Counted from the first letter of the stretch, positions 8,567 to 18,951 are shown. The stretch is 64,000 nt of DNA from Rouxiella badensis (GCA_026967495.1 CP114060.1:620001-684000), one strand, 5' to 3'. Numbers and translations: made by a program. The notes: generated by a model not told the origin, from the sequence alone.

Positions 8567-9940
8567 TTAATGACTACGGCGATTCATCCCCAGCGCGAGA
8601 TAAATAAGTGACACAGCGGCAATAAAAATCCCGCCAACAAGCAAAGAAACGCGCGTATCCGGGTTAATTGCCATGCCCACCAGCACACAAAACAGGAATG
8701 CCAGCGTCAGATAGTTGGTATAAGGGAACATAATCGACTTGAACGGGTGATTCTTCAGCGCGGCGCGATGCGCCTCACGGAAACGCAGCTGGCTTACCAG
8801 CACCACAAACCACGGCACCATGCCCGGCAGCACGCTTGCGCTGTAGACATAAACAAAAACCTGCTCAGGGTTAGGGATAAGGTAGTTCAGGCACGAGCCT
8901 ACAAGCAGGCACAGAATCGTTACCGCAATACCGTACACCGGCACACCGCTGGCCGACACTTTTGACAAGAATGCAGGCAGCTGACGATTTTGCGACAGCG
9001 CGTAGAGCATACGTCCACAGCTGTACATGCCGCTGTTACAGCCCGAGAGCGCAGCGGTCAGCACCACAAAGTTGATAATACCGGCGGCGGCAGTGATGCC
9101 CACTTTGGCGAAGGTCAACACGAACGGGCTGCCGTGGGTGCCCATCTCATTCCATGGGAAGATAGTAATGATGACGAAAATCGCACCGACGTAGAAAATC
9201 AGGATACGCCAAAGAATATTATTGATAGCACGCTTCAGCGTAACCTGCGGATTCTTGGCTTCACCGGCGGTAATCCCGACCAGCTCGACGCCCTGATAAG
9301 ACGCGACGACGATACAAAGTGCAAACAGGAAGCCCTTCCAGCCCCCGGCAAAGAAGCCGCCGTGCACGGTCAGGTTATCAAAGCCAATAGCCTGCCCATG
9401 ATTTCCGAAACCGAAGAAGATCACCGCCAGACCCACAACAATCATCACAATGATGGTAGTTATCTTAATCAGCGCAAACCAGAATTCCATCTCGCCATAC
9501 AGCTTTACTGCGGCCAGGTTGGCTGCGGCGACAATGGCGACGGCCGCCAGCGCCGGTATCCACTGGGGCAATTCCGGGAACCAGTATTGGGCATAGACGC
9601 CGATGGCGGTGATTTCCGATATCCCCACCGCTATCCACATGAACCAATAGCTCCATGCGGTCAGATAGCCGAAATAAGGTCCCAGATACTTATGGGCATA
9701 AACGGCAAAGGATCCCGCCACCGGTTCGAGATGCAGCATCTCGCCCATTGAACGCATGATGAAAAACACAAAAACGCCGGCCAGAATATACGCCAGCAAA
9801 ACGGAGGCTCCCGCCCATTTGAGCGTACTTGCCGCCCCCATGAATAGTCCGACCCCGATAGTTCCGCCCAAAGCTATCAACTCAATGTGGCGCGCCTCCA
9901 ACCCTCGGTGGAGTCCCTTTTTCTCTTCGCTACTCGCCAT
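8567..9940 (-). CDS. yifK: Amino acid permease YifK/ThrP, APC family
   Basis: Inner-membrane amino acid:proton symporter; the E. coli homologue has been linked to threonine and serine uptake. The 457-residue product starts at 9940, where GAGG precedes MASSEEKK by six bases; an ATG at 9958 lacks such a site. About twelve hydrophobic helices are visible. APC landmarks are GLEARHIELIALGGTIGVGLFMG near the start, GGFFAGGWKGFLFAL, and ALSGCNSGMYSCGRMLY in the middle. It lies between wecG and argX as in K-12. Its leader has a GcvB-type target, so repression by a small RNA in rich medium is likely. Confidence 0.95.
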   Translation of the reverse strand: MASSEEKKGLHRGLEARHIELIALGGTIGVGLFMGAASTLKWAGASVLLAYILAGVFVFFIMRSMGEMLHLEPVAGSFAVYAHKYLGPYFGYLTAWSYWFMWIAVGISEITAIGVYAQYWFPELPQWIPALAAVAIVAAANLAAVKLYGEMEFWFALIKITTIIVMIVVGLAVIFFGFGNHGQAIGFDNLTVHGGFFAGGWKGFLFALCIVVASYQGVELVGITAGEAKNPQVTLKRAINNILWRILIFYVGAIFVIITIFPWNEMGTHGSPFVLTFAKVGITAAAGIINFVVLTAALSGCNSGMYSCGRMLYALSQNRQLPAFLSKVSASGVPVYGIAVTILCLLVGSCLNYLIPNPEQVFVYVYSASVLPGMVPWFVVLVSQLRFREAHRAALKNHPFKSIMFPYTNYLTLAFLFCVLVGMAINPDTRVSLLVGGIFIAAVSLIYLALGMNRRSH

Positions 9941-9959
9941 AAGTCCTCTGATTCTCAAT

Positions 9960-9973
9960 ATGTTGTGTTTGTT
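9960..9973 (-). promoter_or_regulatory. Predicted GcvB small-RNA target in the yifK leader
   Basis: The mRNA-sense strand reads AACAAACACAACAT, holding the CACAACA core that pairs with the G/U-rich R1 seed of GcvB. It lies about 20 bases before the yifK start, just upstream of the GAGG ribosome site. yifK is a known GcvB target in Salmonella and E. coli. Confidence 0.7.
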
Positions 9974-10167
9974 CTTTTTTCCGGGTTTGCCGGAATATTA
10001 TTGTTGTTTCCCAAGGTCAGGGCAGATAAAACGGCGGTATGGTTCCGTATTTTGCAGTCAGTTGCAAACGGGAATAGACAAAATAGCGGAGCAGTTCGAA
10101 ATTTCGGCGGGAGGGCAAAGGCAAATTGTGATGGCCCAAACGAAATCGCGGGCCATCAGGGCGTGAC

Positions 10168-10918
10168 TTACAGGCGGCGGGTGATGAAATAAAACAAATA
10201 TTTAAGCAGCCTGAGCTGACGCGGCAGGCGGCTCGGCTGCTTGAGCAGGCGATACAACCATTCCAGTCCGAGTTTCTGCCAGGCCTTCGGCGCACGTTTC
10301 ACCGCGCCGATAAATACGTCGTAGGTCCCCCCGACGCCCATATAGAGCGCATCGGGATACACTATACGGCAGTCGCGCATCAGGATTTCCTGCCGCGGCG
10401 ACCCCATGGCCACCGTCACCACCTTCGCGCCGCTGGATTTAACACGGGCAAACAGCGCGTCGCGATCGGCGGGGGTGAAAAACCGTTCTGGCTGCCAACA
10501 ATATTCACGTTCCAGCGCGTGCGCAGTTTGTCTGCGGTTTTTGCTAAAACGTCTTCGCGGCCACCGATCAGAAAGACCGGCGTACCCAGTCTTCCGGCGC
10601 GCTCCATCACCGCCTCCCACAGGTCTGCCCCCGCGACGCGCTCAACCTGCGCCTCGGGATATTTGCGGCGAATGGACTTAACGATGCTGATGCCGTCGGC
10701 ATATTTATAGTCTGCCTCTTTGATGAGCGCGCGCAGCTGGGCGTCGCGCTCGGCGGTCAGCACTTTTTCGGCGTTGATGGCAACCAGCGTGCCGACCTTA
10801 ACCCCTCTTCGGAGAGCAGGTAATCGCCAAACTGGTCCATGTTGCGAAATCCCCACAGATCGATGCCACGAATGCTGTAGCGGGGAATAGAGAGCGGAGC
10901 AGAAGTCGAATCCATCAT
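10168..10918 (-). CDS. wecG: UDP-ManNAcA transferase WecG; two frameshifts
   Basis: Adds N-acetylmannosaminuronate to GlcNAc-PP-undecaprenol (lipid I to lipid II) in enterobacterial common antigen synthesis, GT26 family. Conserved blocks are KVGTLVAINAEKVLT, YADGISIV, RVAGADLW, VTVAMGSPRQEI and MGVGGTYDVFIG. The start overlaps the wzyE stop as TAATG. Two one-base losses break the frame: a C from the run 10802-10805 and an A from 10478-10482. Repairing both gives 250 residues, against 246 in E. coli. It is the last gene of the wec operon. A hairpin at 10129-10158 follows but lacks a U run. Confidence 0.92.
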
Positions 10919-12297
10919 TATCCTTTATCGCGCAGGTACGGCTCAGCCACCGCGACGGGGTCAACGTGGGTGAAACGCCGCGTGCGCACTTTTATCAATC
11001 CGGCCACGTCAAACAGCCAGTACAACAGCTTGGCGGCAATCAGGCACAGGCCAAACACCAAGGCAAAAAAGATCACCCGCGAGAAGAACGAGTCCACACC
11101 TTCGCGCGCCAGCACGATCATATTGAATACCGCACCAAAACAGAAGCTCTGCAGGATGGCGGCCTTATAAGGATTGGCGGCGTTTTTGCCGAGAGCGTAA
11201 AGCCAGTCAAACCATTTGATAATCAGCCCTACCGCCACCGCACCGAGTGGGATAAAGCTCGCGCCGCCCATCACTACCAAGGAGCCTATCAGCGTCGGAG
11301 AAATCGCCAGCCCGGAATGGTTTTTCAACACGTCCCAGGTGAAATAGTTGGCGGTATTCATGACCGCTGAGGGCCTGCCCGGCCACAGCCAACTCGGGAT
11401 GAAAACGTAGAAGTCGCGGATAATCGGCATCAGCCCCTGGAAATGAATCTTGTCGTAGTTTTGCAGCAGCAGCGCAAGATTCTCCCACGGCGAGAAGGTA
11501 TCGCGGGTCAGATAGAGGAAGGTATAAAACGCTTCCGGACCGCTGACGTCGAGGTTGTAACGCTTCAACGCCAACCAGAACATGCCGACCACCGACATAA
11601 TACCGGCCAGCAGCAGCATCCACAGCGTTATCCAGCCGCGAATAATGCCGATGAATAAGAACAGAGCCAGCGCGATGATGATATTGGCACGCGTGCCGCC
11701 CACTACCAAGTAGGTCAACAAACCAAAGGCAAAGGTAGTCACCAGGAATAACAGCCAGTTACGGCTGTTCTGCTTAAGAAAATAGACCACCAGCATCGCG
11801 GGAATAAAGAAGTAGAAGAAGCGCTTGAGCGCGACGCCCGATACGTTGCTCGAGAAGATCTGGCTGTAAGACGTCAGCTTGAACAACAGGAAACCGTTGT
11901 GGGCGAAGAAGATGCCTAGCGTGACGATGGCGACCAGCGCCATGATTATCCAGGTGAGATGCGCCTCGACGCGGTTGATGCCAAACACCTCGCGGCCCGG
12001 ACCCGCACGCGCCTTGCGCAGCCGCGTCTTGTACACCACATAGTAGAGCGCATAGAAGCAGGTCGCAGACAGCATCGCCTGCAGCAGATACGCCACCGGC
12101 ACCACCTCGGTATCAAACTGGAACACCAGCAGGCAGGTGAGCGGAAAACCAAAGTAGAAGGTCAGCAGATAAAGCACGGAAAAGAACAGATTAAAGCTGA
12201 ACCGAACCCGGCGGAACTCGAGATAGGTCAGCGTCAGAATAAACAACAGGGATAAAGCATAGACGACGCTCAGGCCGCCCAACTGCGCCAGCGTCAT
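10918..12297 (-). CDS. wzyE: Common antigen polymerase WzyE
   Basis: Polytopic inner-membrane polymerase that joins trisaccharide repeat units of enterobacterial common antigen in the periplasm. The 459-residue product (E. coli 450) has about eleven hydrophobic segments. Near-identical blocks include VSGVALKRFFYFFIPAMLVVY, VGGTRANIIIA, FYTFLYLTRDTFSPWENLALLLQNYD and SGLAISPTLIGSLVVMGGA. It overlaps wecF by ATGA and wecG by TAATG, so the distal operon is tightly coupled. The frame is intact. Confidence 0.97.
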   Translation of the reverse strand: MTLAQLGGLSVVYALSLLFILTLTYLEFRRVRFSFNLFFSVLYLLTFYFGFPLTCLLVFQFDTEVVPVAYLLQAMLSATCFYALYYVVYKTRLRKARAGPGREVFGINRVEAHLTWIIMALVAIVTLGIFFAHNGFLLFKLTSYSQIFSSNVSGVALKRFFYFFIPAMLVVYFLKQNSRNWLLFLVTTFAFGLLTYLVVGGTRANIIIALALFLFIGIIRGWITLWMLLLAGIMSVVGMFWLALKRYNLDVSGPEAFYTFLYLTRDTFSPWENLALLLQNYDKIHFQGLMPIIRDFYVFIPSWLWPGRPSAVMNTANYFTWDVLKNHSGLAISPTLIGSLVVMGGASFIPLGAVAVGLIIKWFDWLYALGKNAANPYKAAILQSFCFGAVFNMIVLAREGVDSFFSRVIFFALVFGLCLIAAKLLYWLFDVAGLIKVRTRRFTHVDPVAVAEPYLRDKG

Positions 12298-13379
12298 GAT
12301 GCCACTCCTGTGGCTATTTCCAGTGCCTGCACCCAGCCCTCGATATAGTTGGGGCTAAAAAATTGAATCTTCTGGCGATCGGTGGCCAGCAGTTGACGGC
12401 GCGCCTCGGCCAGAGTGGCGGCGTCGAGCGGATCGCCATAAAACAGCACCGGCAGATTTTCACTCGCCATGTCGCGCCAAAACGGATTCTTGCGGCTCAG
12501 CACGAAGGGCACACCGAACTGGATGAGCAGGCAAAGCGTGCCGATCCCCTGCTGCCTTTCAAAAATAAAATAGCCCAGCGAGCAATCTTTGAGCATTTGC
12601 AGGTAGTCATCAAAGGCCATCGATTCGGTGAGCAACTCGACGTTTTCCGCCGGGAAAAGCGCGAGCGCCTCACGGCGTACCTGCTCAATATACGGCTGAT
12701 TATTTGCCGGATACCCCATTGGAATCACCACCTTGATACCCGCTCCCCACGCTTTATGCAGCGCGTGAAGCGCCTCGATGTGCAGGTTGCTTGGGTCACC
12801 GGAATTGCCGACCAGTACGCGAGGCATGCCTTCAGGAGGCGGCGCATCGGCGGCCAACGTCAACGAGGGGTCCATGCGGGTCGGAAAATAGAGCAGCGAT
12901 GACGCGACGCGCGGATGACGATGGCGGTAATAGGCTAAATCGCCGCGAGTAGCAAAAACGTGGCCAACGCGGCCCTGTGCCAGGCGGCGCAGCAAATAAA
13001 ACATTCTAAACTTTAAGCTGCCCGAGGTTTCATAGAGGTCGGCACCCCAAACGTGCCACAACACCTGACGCGCCTTGATTTTTCCGCTCAGCAGGGCGAG
13101 CCAAATGCCGGGATTAAACTGGCCGTGGAAAAAGAAGCGGCAGTTTCTGTCGGCCTGCGCTCTGGCTATCACCGCCTGCGCCAATGACTTCTTGTCGCTC
13201 AGCGTCTGAATATCAAGGTGTTCAAAAACCGGCAGCAAGGCAGGGTCACGGCTTACCACCATGAAGTTTCGCACACTTTCGCGCGGCACACGGGGAACCA
13301 GCACGTCGTTAAAGAAGTGCAGCAGGGTCGAATTATGGTGCGGGATATCAGATCCCAAAACGTGAATCAGCGTTGTCAT
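12294..13379 (-). CDS. wecF: TDP-Fuc4NAc:lipid II transferase WecF
   Basis: Adds 4-acetamido-4,6-dideoxygalactose to lipid II, finishing the common antigen trisaccharide (lipid III) on the cytoplasmic face. The product has 361 residues (E. coli 359). Conserved segments are HVLGSDIPHHN, RFFFHGQFNPGIW, VLWHVWGADLY, and a C-terminal YFIFERQQGIGTLC region. It belongs to family GT56. It overlaps both neighbours by four bases (ATGA with wzxE and with wzyE). Confidence 0.96.
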   Translation of the reverse strand: MTTLIHVLGSDIPHHNSTLLHFFNDVLVPRVPRESVRNFMVVSRDPALLPVFEHLDIQTLSDKKSLAQAVIARAQADRNCRFFFHGQFNPGIWLALLSGKIKARQVLWHVWGADLYETSGSLKFRMFYLLRRLAQGRVGHVFATRGDLAYYRHRHPRVASSLLYFPTRMDPSLTLAADAPPPEGMPRVLVGNSGDPSNLHIEALHALHKAWGAGIKVVIPMGYPANNQPYIEQVRREALALFPAENVELLTESMAFDDYLQMLKDCSLGYFIFERQQGIGTLCLLIQFGVPFVLSRKNPFWRDMASENLPVLFYGDPLDAATLAEARRQLLATDRQKIQFFSPNYIEGWVQALEIATGVAS

Positions 13380-14626
13380 GCTCGTCTACGATAGATAACA
13401 AAAAAGGTACAACACAGCGCAAAATAGAGAATGTAGGTCGCCATATAAGCCTGCGCGGCACCCAGTGCGCCATGTATTGGGATCAGCCAATGGGAAAACA
13501 GCGTCAGTAGTAAAAACTGACTAACCTCTGTGAGCAGATAAAAGCGCAGCGATGCCTTGGCAATCACCAGATACCCGAAGATATAGGCGCTGACTTTTAA
13601 TACGTCCCCCACCAGCTGCCAGGCGAAGAGGTCGCGCATCGCGCTGAACTGATGTGAGAACAGCAGCCAGATAGCAAAATCACGCAGCAGCCAGACGGTA
13701 AAGCTGGCCGCGGCCACCACCGGCATCACAAACTTCAGCGCCTTGATGATTTCTTTGGCTATCTCTTCTTTATCAGTCAGTCTCGCCAGCGTCGGCAAAA
13801 GATAGACGCTAAATGAGGCAGTGATGAACTGCAGGTAGGCATCTGAAATACTGCTCACGCCCTGCCAAATCCCCACCGCCTGCCATCCATCGCGTTCCGC
13901 CAGCAGGTTACGCATCATGACATAGGCGACCGGCAGCGTGACCGAAGTCATCAACGCCATCAGGGTAAACTTGCCGAAATGACGCGCCAGCTCGCGGTCC
14001 CAGCTCGGTGTTAAAAAGTTAAGCGCAAACGTGCGGCGGCGCAACAGCATCGCGGCAGCGGGCAACACCACCAGCGCCGGAACCAGCGCGAAACCCATCA
14101 GCGCCCCGCGATATCCGCCCACTGTGAAACAAATCCAGTAGGCCAGCAGGCCAATAAGGCTACCGGCGATGACCGTCAGCGCGTTACCCTGCGCGTCACG
14201 ATAGCCCTTTAAAATAGCCTGAAACAGGTTGGCATAGGCAATGCCCATCTGGATTAACGCCACCGCCCGCACCACCGACTGGTATTCGCCGTGGCCGAAC
14301 AGCGCCACGCTTATTGGCTCGGCGGCGAACAGAAACACCAGCGCCAGCAGGGTCGAGAAACTGAGAATCAGGGTCGAAGCAGTCCCCAGCACCGCTTTCA
14401 GCCTGTCGGGATGCTGATGATTTTCAGCAACATACTTGGTGACGCCGTTGAATATCCCGGCCCCGGAGAGTACGCCTAATACGGTAATCAGCTGACGAAA
14501 GTTCCCCGCTTGTCCCACGCCGCTCGGCCCAAAGGCGACGGCAAGCAGTTTGATGACCACCAGACCGGCACCGATTTTAATCAGCGTCGAACCGGCGGTC
14601 CAAATAGAGGCTTTAGCGAGAGACAT
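13376..14626 (-). CDS. wzxE: Lipid III flippase WzxE
   Basis: Moves the undecaprenyl-linked common antigen trisaccharide across the inner membrane. The 416-residue product matches the E. coli length and opens MSLAKASIWTAGSTLIKIGAGL, with about twelve transmembrane helices of the polysaccharide transporter fold. It starts 1 bp after the wecE stop (TGA-T-ATG) and overlaps wecF by ATGA. The frame is intact. Confidence 0.97.
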   Translation of the reverse strand: MSLAKASIWTAGSTLIKIGAGLVVIKLLAVAFGPSGVGQAGNFRQLITVLGVLSGAGIFNGVTKYVAENHQHPDRLKAVLGTASTLILSFSTLLALVFLFAAEPISVALFGHGEYQSVVRAVALIQMGIAYANLFQAILKGYRDAQGNALTVIAGSLIGLLAYWICFTVGGYRGALMGFALVPALVVLPAAAMLLRRRTFALNFLTPSWDRELARHFGKFTLMALMTSVTLPVAYVMMRNLLAERDGWQAVGIWQGVSSISDAYLQFITASFSVYLLPTLARLTDKEEIAKEIIKALKFVMPVVAAASFTVWLLRDFAIWLLFSHQFSAMRDLFAWQLVGDVLKVSAYIFGYLVIAKASLRFYLLTEVSQFLLLTLFSHWLIPIHGALGAAQAYMATYILYFALCCTFFVIYRRRA

Positions 14627-14627
14627 A

Positions 14628-15758
14628 TCAGGCGAAGAAGCTCAGCAGGGTAGAAATCACCGTTTTTTGCATCACATTGCTCATATTGTAAAACAGCGGC
14701 AGACGAACCAGTTTGGCGCTTTCCTCGGTGGTGAAGACGTCTTCACCGTGGAAATACCCGAACTTTTCTCCTGCCGTCGAGGAGTGCAGAGGGATGTAGT
14801 GGAAAACGGTGAGGATCTCCGCCTCTTTCATATAGGCGATAAAGGCGTCACGTTGTTCCGTATCCTTGAGCTTGATGTAGAACATATGCGCGTTGTGGGC
14901 ACAGTGCGGCGCTAGCGTCGGCAACACCAGCTGGCCACTGTCCTGCAACGGTTTCAACGCCCGATAATAGTGTTTCCACAGCTCGAGGCGATGCTTGTTA
15001 ATCTCCTGCGCCACCTCAAGCTGTGCCCACAGATAGGCGGCCTGCAAATCTGCCATCAGATAGCTGGAACCGATGTCGCGCCAGGTATATTTATCGACCT
15101 GTCCACGGAAGAACTGGCTACGGTTGGTGCCTTTCTCACGAATTATCTCGGCTCGTTCCACCAGCTCAGGACTGTTAATCAGGGTCGCGCCCCCTTCGCC
15201 CCCGGCGGTGTAGTTTTTTGTCTCATGGAAGCTGAAACAACCAATATGGCCGAGGGTGCCAAGCGCGCGGCCTTTATAGGTCGACATCACGCCCTGCGCC
15301 GCATCTTCGACGACGAAAAGACCGTGTTTCTCGGCCAGCGCCATGATGGTGTCCATCTCGCAGGCCACGCCGGCATAGTGTACGGGCACAATGGCCCGCG
15401 TTTTGTCGGTAATGGCCGCCTCAATCAGCGTCTCATCGATGTTCATGGTGTCAGGGCGGATATCGACGAACACGATGCGTGCACCGCGCAGCACAAAGGC
15501 GTTGGCGGTCGAGACAAAAGTATAGCTAGGCATGATAACTTCGTCGCCGGGCTTGATGTCCAACAGGATAGCGGCCATCTCCAGAGAGGCGGTGCAGGAT
15601 GGCGTCAGTAACACCTTCCTGCTGCGGAAGTTTTTCTCGAACCACTGCTGGCAGCGACGAGTGAAACCGCCGTCGCCGCAGAGTTTGCCACTGCCCATCG
15701 CGGCCTGCATGTAGTCCAGCTCGGTACCGACGATAGGCGGCGAGTTAAATGGGATCAT
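14628..15758 (-). CDS. wecE: dTDP-4-keto-6-deoxyglucose aminotransferase WecE
   Basis: PLP enzyme that makes dTDP-4-amino-4,6-dideoxygalactose, the precursor of Fuc4NAc. From ATG at 15758 the product is 376 residues, the E. coli length; the frame also extends upstream, but only this start matches MIPFN...PPIVGTELDYMQ. The Schiff-base lysine is Lys181 in FHETKNYTAGGEGG. It is of the DegT/DnrJ/EryC1 family. Four bases separate it from wecD. Its substrate needs a dTDP-glucose dehydratase, whose usual gene rffG is missing from this operon. Confidence 0.97.
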   Translation of the reverse strand: MIPFNSPPIVGTELDYMQAAMGSGKLCGDGGFTRRCQQWFEKNFRSRKVLLTPSCTASLEMAAILLDIKPGDEVIMPSYTFVSTANAFVLRGARIVFVDIRPDTMNIDETLIEAAITDKTRAIVPVHYAGVACEMDTIMALAEKHGLFVVEDAAQGVMSTYKGRALGTLGHIGCFSFHETKNYTAGGEGGATLINSPELVERAEIIREKGTNRSQFFRGQVDKYTWRDIGSSYLMADLQAAYLWAQLEVAQEINKHRLELWKHYYRALKPLQDSGQLVLPTLAPHCAHNAHMFYIKLKDTEQRDAFIAYMKEAEILTVFHYIPLHSSTAGEKFGYFHGEDVFTTEESAKLVRLPLFYNMSNVMQKTVISTLLSFFA

Positions 15759-15762
15759 AAAA

Positions 15763-16469
15763 TTACCTGTACAACCAATAGGCTGAATGAGAAAGAACAC
15801 CGCCGCTGGCGCGATAGAGGTTTAATGCGGCAATATTTCCCGTTTGAGTGGCGACCCTGAGCTGCGTTACACCCTGCGCCAGACACCAGTGTTTAGCGGC
15901 GTGCATTAAACGCTTACCGATACCTCGACCGGTCACCTGCGGCTGCACGGCCAGCAGGCCTATCCGCGCCACGCCGGGTTCGAGAGTCCTTAGCGTGACG
16001 AAACCCAGCAGCTGGCCGTCATCGGCGAGCAGCGTCAGGCAGTGGGTATCAAAGGTACCTAGAATGGCTTTTTCGGCCCACAGGGCATAGAACCGTCCCG
16101 AGTCATCGGACTCATACCAGGGCGCGCGAAAGCGGCTCAGCTGAAACGCACCGGCGGCCAGCTGGCTCACCCGCAGGATATCTGCCTCGCTGGCAACCTG
16201 ATATTCACAGGGAAACGCTTCACCGTCGAGAAGGTTGAGCGAGAAATCGATCTCCCCTTCAACCATACGAAATCCCAGGCGATAAAGCGTCTCGAGAATA
16301 TCACTTTCGTCTGCCGGGACCTTGACCTGAACCAGTGGATAAGCGCTTAGCGCCTCGCGCGTCAGCTTCTCCCCGCCGAATCCAGCGTCAGTTTAGCGCT
16401 CGGCCTGAAGAAAAAATCACTTTCCCACTGCAAATAGTCAAGTCGTCCGCGGATATGATTATCGTTCAT
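15763..16469 (-). CDS. wecD: dTDP-fucosamine acetyltransferase WecD; frameshifted
   Basis: GNAT-type N-acetyltransferase that makes dTDP-Fuc4NAc. The C-terminal domain shows SRFRAPWYESDDSGRFYALW, ARIGLLAVQPQVTGRGIGKRL (acetyl-CoA loop) and a YWLYR end. The start at 16469 (MNDNHIRGRL) is preceded by GAGG at good spacing. One C is missing from the run 16371-16374; restoring it gives 235 residues (E. coli 224) and joins the N-terminal SAKLTLDSAG part to the rest. It lies 57 bp after wecC, where K-12 has rffG and rffH. Confidence 0.9.
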
Positions 16470-16526
16470 TTGGAACCTCATGCCATCGGCCAGAGTTCAC
16501 CATTACACGTTTCGCTTAAGGCTGGC

Positions 16527-17825
16527 TTAACGCCATACGCCTTTGGTATCGACTATCCAGTCTTGCTTGATCTGCTGGCCGGGGATGAGCTTAAACACCG
16601 CATGGTCGACCAGCATCACCAGCACGTCGGCCTGTTGCAGCGCGAACTCTAACGACTGGAGCTTAACCTTGTTCTCAAGCGCTGGCGGCAGATGGGGCAC
16701 GTTCGGCTCCACCACCCAGGTTTCTCCTGCATGCCAGTCGGCAATCAGCTCGGCGACATGAACCGCAGGGCTTTCACGCAGGTCGTCGATGTTCGGTTTA
16801 AACGCCAGCCCGAAGCAGGCAATCTTCACCTCGGCGGCACGCAGACCGGTTGAGGCGAGACAGTCGGCGACCGCTGCTTTCACCTTGTCGACCACCCAGA
16901 AAGGCTTAGCATCGTTGACCACGCGGGCGGTATGAATAAGCCGCGCAAGAGAAGGATGCTGAGAAACGATAAACCACGGATCGACAGCGATACAGTGCCC
17001 ACCCACGCCGGGACCGGGTTGCAGAATGTTGACCCGCGGATGACGGTTCGCCAGACGGATAAGCTCCCAGACGTTGATGCCCTGCACGTCACAAATCAGC
17101 GAAAGCTCATTGGCAAACGCGATGTTCACGTCGCGGAAACTGTTTTCGGTCAGCTTGCACATCTCGGCGGTGCGGCTATTAGTGACCACGCATTCGCCCA
17201 ACAGAAAGATATTATAGAGCTCGCTGGCACGCGCCGAACACTCGCGGGTCATACCGCCAATCACGCGGTCATTTTTAATGAGCCTCAACCATGACCTTGC
17301 CCGGCAGCACCCGCTCTGGGCAGTAGGCAATATTCACATCGGGCGCGGCCGCGTCTTGCTGCGGAAAACACAGGTCAGGGCGCAGCGCGGCGAGCCAGTC
17401 CGCCATTTGCTCGGTTGCTCCGACCGGTGAGGTCGACTCGAGAATAATCAGGTCGCCCTTCTTGAGCACTGGCGCAAGTGCATTGACCGCCTGCTCGACG
17501 TAATCCAGATCCGGCTGATGCCCGTCCTTGAACGGCGTCGGCACGGCAATCAGGAAGGCGTCAGCGGGCCGTGGGGCGGTCACTGCCTCGAGAAAGCCCT
17601 CGTCTACCGCCTTTTTCACCAGCTCTTCAAGCTCTGGCTCGACAATATGTACGCCGCCGCGGTTGATGATGTCGACCGCACGCTGATTGATATCGACACC
17701 AATGACCTTTTTTGCCGCGAGGCGAAGGCGGCGGCCGTCGGCAGCCCGATATAGCCCAGCCCGATGACAGAGATGGTTTCAAAGGCTCGGTGTTTATTCA
17801 CACTCGGAAAGGTTGTTAGAGTCAT
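16527..17825 (-). CDS. wecC: UDP-ManNAc dehydrogenase WecC; two frameshifts
   Basis: NAD-dependent oxidation of UDP-N-acetylmannosamine to UDP-ManNAcA for common antigen. The N-terminal Rossmann block ISVIGLGYIGLPTAAAFASRQ is intact. The middle has ILESTSPVGATEQMADWLA and NIAYCPERVLPGKVM, and the catalytic region is QPGPGVGGHCIAVDPWF. Two indels break it: an A lost (T run 17708-17713) and a C gained in GAGCCTC at 17280-17286. The fixes cancel to 432 residues (E. coli 420), with a 12-residue N-terminal extension. The start overlaps the wecB stop by ATGA. Confidence 0.92.
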
Positions 17826-18951
17826 GGTAATTCTCGAGTTTTCTTGAGTGCCGCCAAAATTTGGTCACAGGCGCTGCCGTCACCATAAGGATTATGCGCC
17901 CGACTCATGCGTTGATAGGCATCGGCGTCGTTCAGCAGGTTGGACACTTCGCTGACGATACTCGCGGTGTGCGTTCCGACCAGTTTAACGGTGCCTGCTT
18001 CGATGGCCTCGGGCCTCTCGGTTGTCTCACGCATCACTAATACCGGCTTGCCCAACGACGGCGCCTCTTCCTGAATGCCCCCGAATCGGTAAGGATCAGA
18101 TAGGCGCTGTCCATCAGATAAACGAACGGCAGATAGTCCTGCGGCTCAATCAAGATGACGTTATCGATACCCTGCAGGATGCGATTAACCGGCTCGCGAA
18201 CCTGCGGGTTAAGGTGCACCGGATAGAGTATTTGCGCATCGGCATGCTGTCTGGCTATCTCGGCCAATGCGCTACAAATACGCTCAAAACCGTCACCGAA
18301 GCTCTCGCGTCGATGACCAGTGACCAGAATCAGTTTCTTTTGCGGGCTAATAAAATCGTAGCGCCTTGCGACATCCGCCCTGAGTTCGGGAGACTGATTG
18401 AGCAGATTACGCACCCACAGCAGCGCATCAATCACCGTGTTGCCGGTCACAATAATATCCTGTGCGTCGATCCCTTCGCGCATGAGATTGCTACGCGACA
18501 GCGCGGTCGGCGCAAAATGCCACTTGGCCAGATGGCCGGTCAACCGACGGTTACCCTCTTCCGGCCACGGAGAAAGCATGTCTCCGGTGCGCAAACCCGC
18601 CTCAACGTGACCGATCGGGATCTGCTGATAAAACGCGGCAAGACTGGCAGTCAGCGCGGTTGTGGTATCGCCGTGAACCAGAACGACGTCCGGTTTAAAA
18701 TCCTCAAGCACCGGCTTGAGCTCCAGCAGAATGCGGCTGGTGATTTCGGTCAGGTCCTGACCCGGTTTCATGATATCGAGATCGTAATCCGGCTTGATGG
18801 AGAAAAGACCTAACACCTGATCCAGCATCTGACGATGCTGGGCAGTCACACAAACTTTAGAATCAAAGGCATAATCCTGAGCCAAAGCATGTACCAGGGG
18901 TGCCATTTTTATTGCTTCCGGCCTGGTACCGAAAATCGTTAATACTTTCAC
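17822..18951 (-). CDS. wecB: UDP-GlcNAc 2-epimerase WecB; frameshifted
   Basis: Interconverts UDP-GlcNAc and UDP-ManNAc, the first step to ManNAcA. The start is taken as GTG at 18951 (VKVLTIFGTRPEAIKMAPLV), matching the start of E. coli WecB; longer starts add residues the family lacks. Other motifs are VHGDTTTALTASLAAFYQ, GHVEAGLRTGDM and VTGHRRESFG. One C is missing from the run 18078-18082, between LILTDSGG and EEAPSLGKPVLVMR. With it restored the protein has 376 residues, the E. coli length. Confidence 0.93.

Noticed and set aside
10129..10158. A 9-bp hairpin after wecG as the wec operon terminator.
   Set aside because: The loop is large and no U run follows; left as an unassigned structure.
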